Shown one piece after another: positions 58,939 through 64,000 of a stretch of DNA of 64,000 bases. Source of the DNA: Lumbricus terrestris. Lineage: Eukaryota > Annelida > Clitellata > Crassiclitellata > Lumbricidae. Position 1 is the first letter of the stretch. Every line of letters starts with the position of its first letter. The notes below the pieces were generated by a model. That model did not search any database. It was not told the origin of the DNA and worked only from the letters and a program-made list of their open reading frames with translations. The stretch is taken from the NCBI GenBank assembly GCA_949752735.1, contig OX457037.1, forward strand, positions 34,603,956 through 34,667,955, in the 5' to 3' direction. A program made the translations under genes and the position numbers.

Positions 58939-59553
58939 GCGAATTCGGATTCCCTACCCGGCTGCGGATACCAAGGCTGAGGAATAGAATGATTACATTG
59001 TGGAAGAAGCGAAGACCATAGGGGGAGAAGGTAGTTGATGTTAGCAGTTATTGGTGAAGCTGTAGGCTATTAGCTTCACCAACAACTGCTAAAGAACCAA
59101 CGGAAAAATCTTAAGAATCTAATGACGACACTAACCCTAATACTAAGCCTAACCGACCCTGACGACCCAAAAATGTGAAGAATCTAATGACGACACTAAC
59201 CCTAACACTAACCCTAACCGACCGTCACGACGCGAAACCTTACCCTATACGCGAACGACACCAAGCTTAAATTTACCTATAAAGAGCCGTAAAGTGACAC
59301 ATAATTACCTGTCTAAATGTTCCTCCATACGTAGGGTAATTATTTGTAAGAAATTTGAAACGTTTCACATTGCAATTCGTGTAAAATCGTGAGAGCCTGC
59401 CGACGCGCACGTGTTGTTGACAGTTTAGAAAGGGATGGTCAGAAATTCTACTCCACAACCTTCTCCCCCTATATGGTCTTCGCTTCTTCCACAATGTAAT
59501 CATTCTATTCCTCAGCCTTGGTATCCGCAGCCGGGTAGGGAATCCGAATTCGC
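58939..59553. mobile_element. foldback element with long inverted repeats (Mutator-like)
   Basis: Terminal inverted repeats of about 95 bp, starting GCGAATTCGGATTCCC, are flanked by the 9-bp AGACGCAAC (58930-58938, 59554-59562). The interior holds a small hairpin (59040-59095) and two direct copies of a CTAATGACGACACTAACCC unit. Long inverted repeats with a 9-bp duplication suggest a Mutator-like (MULE) MITE. Confidence 0.8.
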
Positions 59554-59991
59554 AGACGCAACCGAAAAATATCGACATGAATATGATGCAAATTCAATTA
59601 GGCTAAAGTTTCATTATTATATCTTATGCCGACTGATGCATGGTCAACTCGAATCCCCAAACGATGATGCTGTGATGCTACGTAGGATAAGTGTCAGAAA
59701 TTTTTCGGCGCCAAACAATTAAGTAGGCCTAGGCCCTAGGGTAAGAGAAAACAACTTGTATCTTTCCGAACCACAACGACCAACACCTCTGGTTAAAAAC
59801 GGCTTTGCTCTGATCCTTGCTCTTCCACAATTATAGTCCACTATAATTATATGCACAATACAAGGCCGCCAGAATGTTTTCCTGCCCAGGATCTTTTTGG
59901 GCATAAATGACCATCAGCGCCGCATGGTTGTGGGCCTACGACTGCCCTGGCTATGCTCTAGTCTAGTACTGTAGGCCTATACAGTGGCGTA

Positions 59992-60140
59992 GGCAGGAAT
60001 TTTTGATGGGGGGGTTATGGCCGGAAACCCTGTTTTTTGCTATTTTTTCTTACTTAAATGGAAAAATAAACTTAAAAAAACCTTTTTCCGGAGCCAATGG
60101 GGGGGTTTAACCTCCGAAACCCCCCTTGCCTACGCCACTG
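59992..60140. mobile_element. hAT-like MITE
   Basis: The ends are CAGTGGCGTAGGCA and TTGCCTACGCCACTG, with GGGGGGGTT / AACCCCCC subterminal blocks. The site is uninterrupted in the other duplicate near 46710. No clean target duplication was seen. Confidence 0.75.
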
Positions 60141-60374
60141 CTAGTATATTAAAAAGTCTGGCACCTCTGCTCGATTCCTCTTATTTTTTACTGATCGTCT
60201 GAAATTCCCGTTTGAATGTCTGCTTTGCCTTTTAAGATTTCACGTGTGAATCGTGTTAGCCCGATGGATGGATCCAGATTTGACGAGGGCTTATGACAAC
60301 AGAGGCCGTTGCCCTCGAAAAAATTTGTTATAGCCCGAATTTCATGAATCTAGACTAGTATTAAATAATAGCGC

Positions 60375-60381
60375 TATAAAA
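60375..60381 (+). promoter_or_regulatory. candidate TATA box, sphingomyelinase copy 2
   Basis: AGCGCTATAAAAC, the same conserved block as upstream of copy 1. Confidence 0.45.
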
Positions 60382-60455
60382 CATTCACTGGTGGTTTGAC
60401 TCGCTTCGTGAATCGTCAGTCACGTTCATTGACGTTTCGTTCGCGCAAAATAAGC

Positions 60456-63000
60456 ATGGACGCGATAAAATTGAAGGTGTTGACTTTGAATTGCTGGTAC
60501 GAACATTTCAGTTTAAAAATTACGCGCACGCATAATTTCAGTGCAGCCTTATGGTTTTTAAATATCCAACACTATTCATCCCTGCTGCGATGTTTATTGT
60601 TACCTTACAATGTGCAGTGTATAGTGTGTATAAGTCTTAGCCAATTTACTAGAACAGTTTGCTGAGATGGTCGATTCCCATGTCATTACTTCATGAAATT
60701 TGTGATAATCACATATGTTTAAACTTTCGTGTAGCAAGAAAAGCAAAAAAATTATAATGGCCATCTTGCCAATAATTTTGGTCAGGGCTGCAACATACAG
60801 GTGATAAATGGTACCATGGTCATATTTTATGACAGAACTGCAGCAAGTTATATTTATGATCATGCTGCCGAGGTTCAAATTTGCTATGGTGCTGCCACAT
60901 ACCGCTAAGAATGTCTTAACAGCCTGAGCTTTTTTCGTCTAATGCAGACCTCCAGGGTAATTAGTTTTTAACTAGTGATGCTTTAGCACCTGCCGTACTG
61001 CATATTTGCTACCTATGACTCGATTTTAGTCATTGCACTGCTGGTCCTGTGTGAACTCCTTATTGTTGATGTTGAAGCATAGCAGTTGAAGCTACCAGTA
61101 TTTATTTTGTTTTCCAGGGGAGTAACAGTACTGGTCACATGCAAGCTGAGGTCAGAACGTATGCATGCTATAGCAAATGAAGTTTCAAAAGGGGAATATG
61201 ACATTGTCATTCTGCAGGAGGTTGGCTTTAATTTATGTTTGTTCAGACTGAATTGAAATCTAATAGAGTTTTATTCTTTTGTGCATTTTCATTTTGCAAT
61301 ATGACACACGTCAGTAGTTCCACGATTTTTAATTTTTAAAGCATTTTATTTTAAATAAATAAGACAAGAGCAATTCTTGAAATGGATGTAGGATTTTAAA
61401 GTTTAACTTAATTTTCATTTTTAATTTCAGTTTCGCTTTAGTTTTCATTTTAATTTTCATTGGCATTTGTGTGTCATTTGGTCAAAAGTTTAAAGCTTAA
61501 AGCATTCAATAAAGCAATAGATTAATCTTTCACTGACCAATAACACATGTTTGTTTGTTCTCTGTTGAAGATCTGGTCGCAGGCAGATTATGAAAGGCTG
61601 TCATCAAAGATTTTGACCGCATTGCCTTACACCCATTACTTCCACAGGTTTGTCTTAATGACTGGTGTTTGTCTGAGTTACTTGTGCACAGCACAATATC
61701 CTGACTTCAGTTCGGTTCAATTGTTGCTGTGATTTCATAGTATTTTGATTTATTTAGGATATTTTATATGGTACCTCCTCATGGTAGGCTACTCGTAAGT
61801 GCTCCCGGCTCAACCGCGGCCACATAGGACAGTTTTGAGATAGTTAAGGAACAGAACGAAGTGACCCTTGGGCAATATGCACATTGTAACAGGTAGACCA
61901 TTTCAGGTTGTGAGACCAACTGCCAGGGTTTAAAGTGGGTGGGAATGCGTGGGAACGGCGTTCCCACTGCTCTCGAAATTCTTGGCTTGCGTTCCCACTG
62001 CTCATCATGATGGAACGCCAAAACACATGCATTTCAATGCAATTCTTCATCAGCGTTCCCACTGCTCACATTCAGCGTTCCCACTGCTCGCCCAAACCAC
62101 TTTAACCACTGCCAACTACCGAGAATGAATGGCGCTGTTGAATAGTGGTCCACAAGCGGGAACCAGAAGCTCAACTTGGTCCTTTGATTATTTGTGATCA
62201 AATACAGAGGATTAGGCTACCAGTGATGGACATGAACTACTTAAAGTATTTAACTACAGACAACTACTAGTCGTTTGTGTAGCAGTTAGTAACTGGTTTT
62301 TAAACAGTAGGTAACTGATTTTTGTAACTGCTTCTGCCCAGGTTATAAGACTGGAAGTGAATTGCGTGATAACTGACATCTTATTGACTTTTAATTTTCA
62401 TCTCAAATTGAAATGGAAAGCAGCATGCTTAAACACAGTGTTTGGCTATTGTACGTCCATATGTAAGTAAGCAAGTATGGTATTTAGTGCACCATTTGGA
62501 AAATACTCAATGGGACAACGGTTACATAATGATAATAATAGAACATCAAATTAATAGTACTGTATTAGTGTAAATAGTTATATGTTGTGAAAGCTTGATT
62601 AGTAAGTTTTTAGCTGGTTCTGTCAGTCTTTTTCTGCTGTAGTAAATTCCCACCAAGTAGGGGAAGAGTACCGACATTGAACAAGTGTGGTGGGACACAC
62701 AACATCATGTAGGTAGTTACCAACTGATGAGCCCATCGGCCACAATTACAGGTACTTACTGCAGTTGGTATGTTCCAGGAATGTGTCATTCAGTGCTTCT
62801 GGTTCTGTTGTTGCAGTGGAAACTTTGGAAGCGGAGTTTGCATCTTCTCGAAATACGTCATTCTGGAAACTTTTCACTATCGTTATACGCTGAATGGTTC
62901 TGCACACAGGCTAGACCATGGTGACTGGTTCTGTGGAAAGTCTATCGGTTTGGCAAAGGTCCAGGTTGGAGAGCTGAGAGGCCATATTTACGGAACTCAT
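60456..63000 (+). CDS. neutral sphingomyelinase (SMPD2-like), copy 2, exons 1-4 (partial)
   Basis: Exons 60456-60496, 61118-61220, 61571-61647 and 62817-63000 have the same lengths and phases as exons 1-4 of copy 1. The remaining exons should lie beyond the window. The product (MDAIKLKVLTLNCW..., VILQE|IWSQAD, GSGVCIFSKY, HGDWFCGKSIGL, GTH) keeps residues usual in the family where copy 1 has changed. Introns 1-4 still align with copy 1 in many blocks, so the duplication covered the locus and not a processed transcript. MITEs of families C and D sit in introns 3 and 4. Confidence 0.93.
60497..61117. other. intron 1 of sphingomyelinase copy 2
   Basis: Aligns with the ends of intron 1 of copy 1 but lacks its MITE (47210-47815) and the 47830-48710 stretch. 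Nothing else recognised. Confidence 0.5.
61924..62111. mobile_element. hAT-like MITE, family C
   Basis: Flanks CCAACTGC (61916-61923) and CCAACTAC (62112-62119) form an 8-bp duplication with one change. The ends are CAGGGTTTAAAGTGGG and CCACTTTAACCACTG. It is the reverse of 4423-4613. Confidence 0.85.
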
Positions 63001-63102
63001 GTTAGTATTTCAAGTGTAGGTTTGACAGTTGTGTTTTCAAGATGCTTTGCTGTGAGGAGTTCTGGCTGTTTTCATCTATTGTTTGGCTGCTGACACAAAG
63101 CT

Positions 63103-63294
63103 CAGGACTTTTTTAGTGTGCAGTTTTACACAAAATATGCAGTTCTAAATGGATCTGTGCAGTTGTAGAAGCAATTCTGTGCAGTAAAAACTAGTAAAAG
63201 TCATTGTCCTGCGAGTGGGAGTAATTTACCATGGAGGATGGGAAGGCAAAGAAAGGGTTTGTGCAGTTCTAAACATTTCTTAAAAACAGCCCTG
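63103..63294. mobile_element. hAT-like MITE, family D
   Basis: ACAAAGCT is duplicated (63095-63102, 63295-63302). The ends are CAGGACTT and AACAGCCCTG, and the interior repeats TGCAGTTCTAAA. It is the reverse of 20724-20931. Confidence 0.9.
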
Positions 63295-63885
63295 ACAAAG
63301 CTTATTTATCAGTTACCTGTTACTTTGGTCTGCTTTTGGTCTTCTGACTTCTTGGAGCTTAGCTACACCTTCATTCGTTGATTGGAAAGGGATTTATCAC
63401 CAGAATGCTGTGTAGCTAGATGACTTGATTGGTGCTAATACTGTAGTAATTTTAGTCAACATAATTTGTACGTTTTACTACCAATTATTACTTTGATGTA
63501 CTATACAGATGTTTTGTGTCCCATTGTGCCTTTGCAAGTGGAGTAATAAAGAAAATACTTACCTACTTACTTACCTTGTATTGAATTATGTTGGAAGCTG
63601 TAATTTCACAAACTTAGTAGCCATCATTTGATACCTTTTGTTTTATAATAGCAGTTCTCTTTCAGATGGAAAGAAACTGCCATTGAGGTTGATATCACTG
63701 ACAAAAGTGTTCAGTAAATGACCTTGCTTTACCACCTTATTTCGTTATTCGTGGGACTTAGGCTCCTTCAGTGCTTTCTATTGTGACCATCACTGAACAT
63801 TCATTGTGAATTACTAGTATGAAGCTATTTGACTTATGAATGTTTCGTTGAACCATTAAAATTGATGGCTATGCTCCATTGCATT

Positions 63886-64000
63886 CAAGGGCGGATACAG
63901 GAATTTTCGAGGGGGGGCCAAAATTTTTGGTCTTGTGAGACAGGAGAAAATTTTTTTGGTCAGGGAAAAATACTATTTCATCCGCCGAAAAAACTGATGA
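63886..64000. mobile_element. hAT-like MITE, family E (runs off the window)
   Basis: Starts CAAGGGCGGATACAGGAATT, followed by the TTCATCCGCCGAAAAAACTG block also seen in 33880-34213. The far end is not in the window. Confidence 0.75.

Noticed and set aside
59100..59230. Telomere-like CTAACCCTAA repeats
   Set aside because: Only a few irregular units occur, inside a transposable element with inverted ends. It is not a telomeric array.

Overview
This is eukaryotic, animal DNA. Coding information is split into short exons (32-390 bp) with clean GT/AG borders, and the introns and intergenic space are packed with transposons. The two host genes are animal types: a receptor tyrosine phosphatase with fibronectin III domains, and a membrane-bound neutral sphingomyelinase of the SMPD2 kind. 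The repeats (CR1/L2-like and RTE-like LINEs, tRNA-derived SINEs, many hAT-type MITEs, a P-element/THAP relic, and a Gmr1-like Ty3/gypsy element) fit a marine invertebrate, perhaps a deuterostome. The sequence alone does not fix the species.

Region 1 (about 0.9-25.9 kb, + strand) holds the 3' part of an R3-class receptor tyrosine phosphatase gene. I could join fifteen exons in frame: two FN3 domains, one transmembrane helix, a single phosphatase domain with the [10 protein letters not shown] signature, and a lysine/glutamate-rich tail built from 17-residue repeats. Its 5' end lies outside the window. The introns carry LINE relics, SINEs, a mariner relic, a large foldback element and several MITEs with readable target-site duplications.

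Region 2 (about 26-46.4 kb) has no host gene that I can recognise. It contains a LINE relic, a Charlie-like hAT element, a 4.2-kb P-element-like transposon with a decayed THAP transposase, and a foldback element with eight copies of a 21-bp palindromic unit. Next comes a minus-strand LINE whose ORF2 is split by a nearly intact 7.6-kb LTR retrotransposon (37783-45393). That element has 1.1-kb near-identical LTRs, a 5-bp target duplication, a tRNA-Pro-type primer site, and the order gag-protease-integrase-RT-RNase H.

Region 3 (about 46.4-64 kb, + strand) holds two tandem neutral sphingomyelinase genes. Copy 1 (46934-55977) is complete, with eight exons and 395 codons. Copy 2 (60456-63000) shows exons 1-4 and runs off the window. 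Introns and 5' flanks also align between the copies, so this is a segmental duplication. Each copy preserves empty sites for insertions in the other. An inverted duplicate of exon 7 lies downstream of exon 8 of copy 1.
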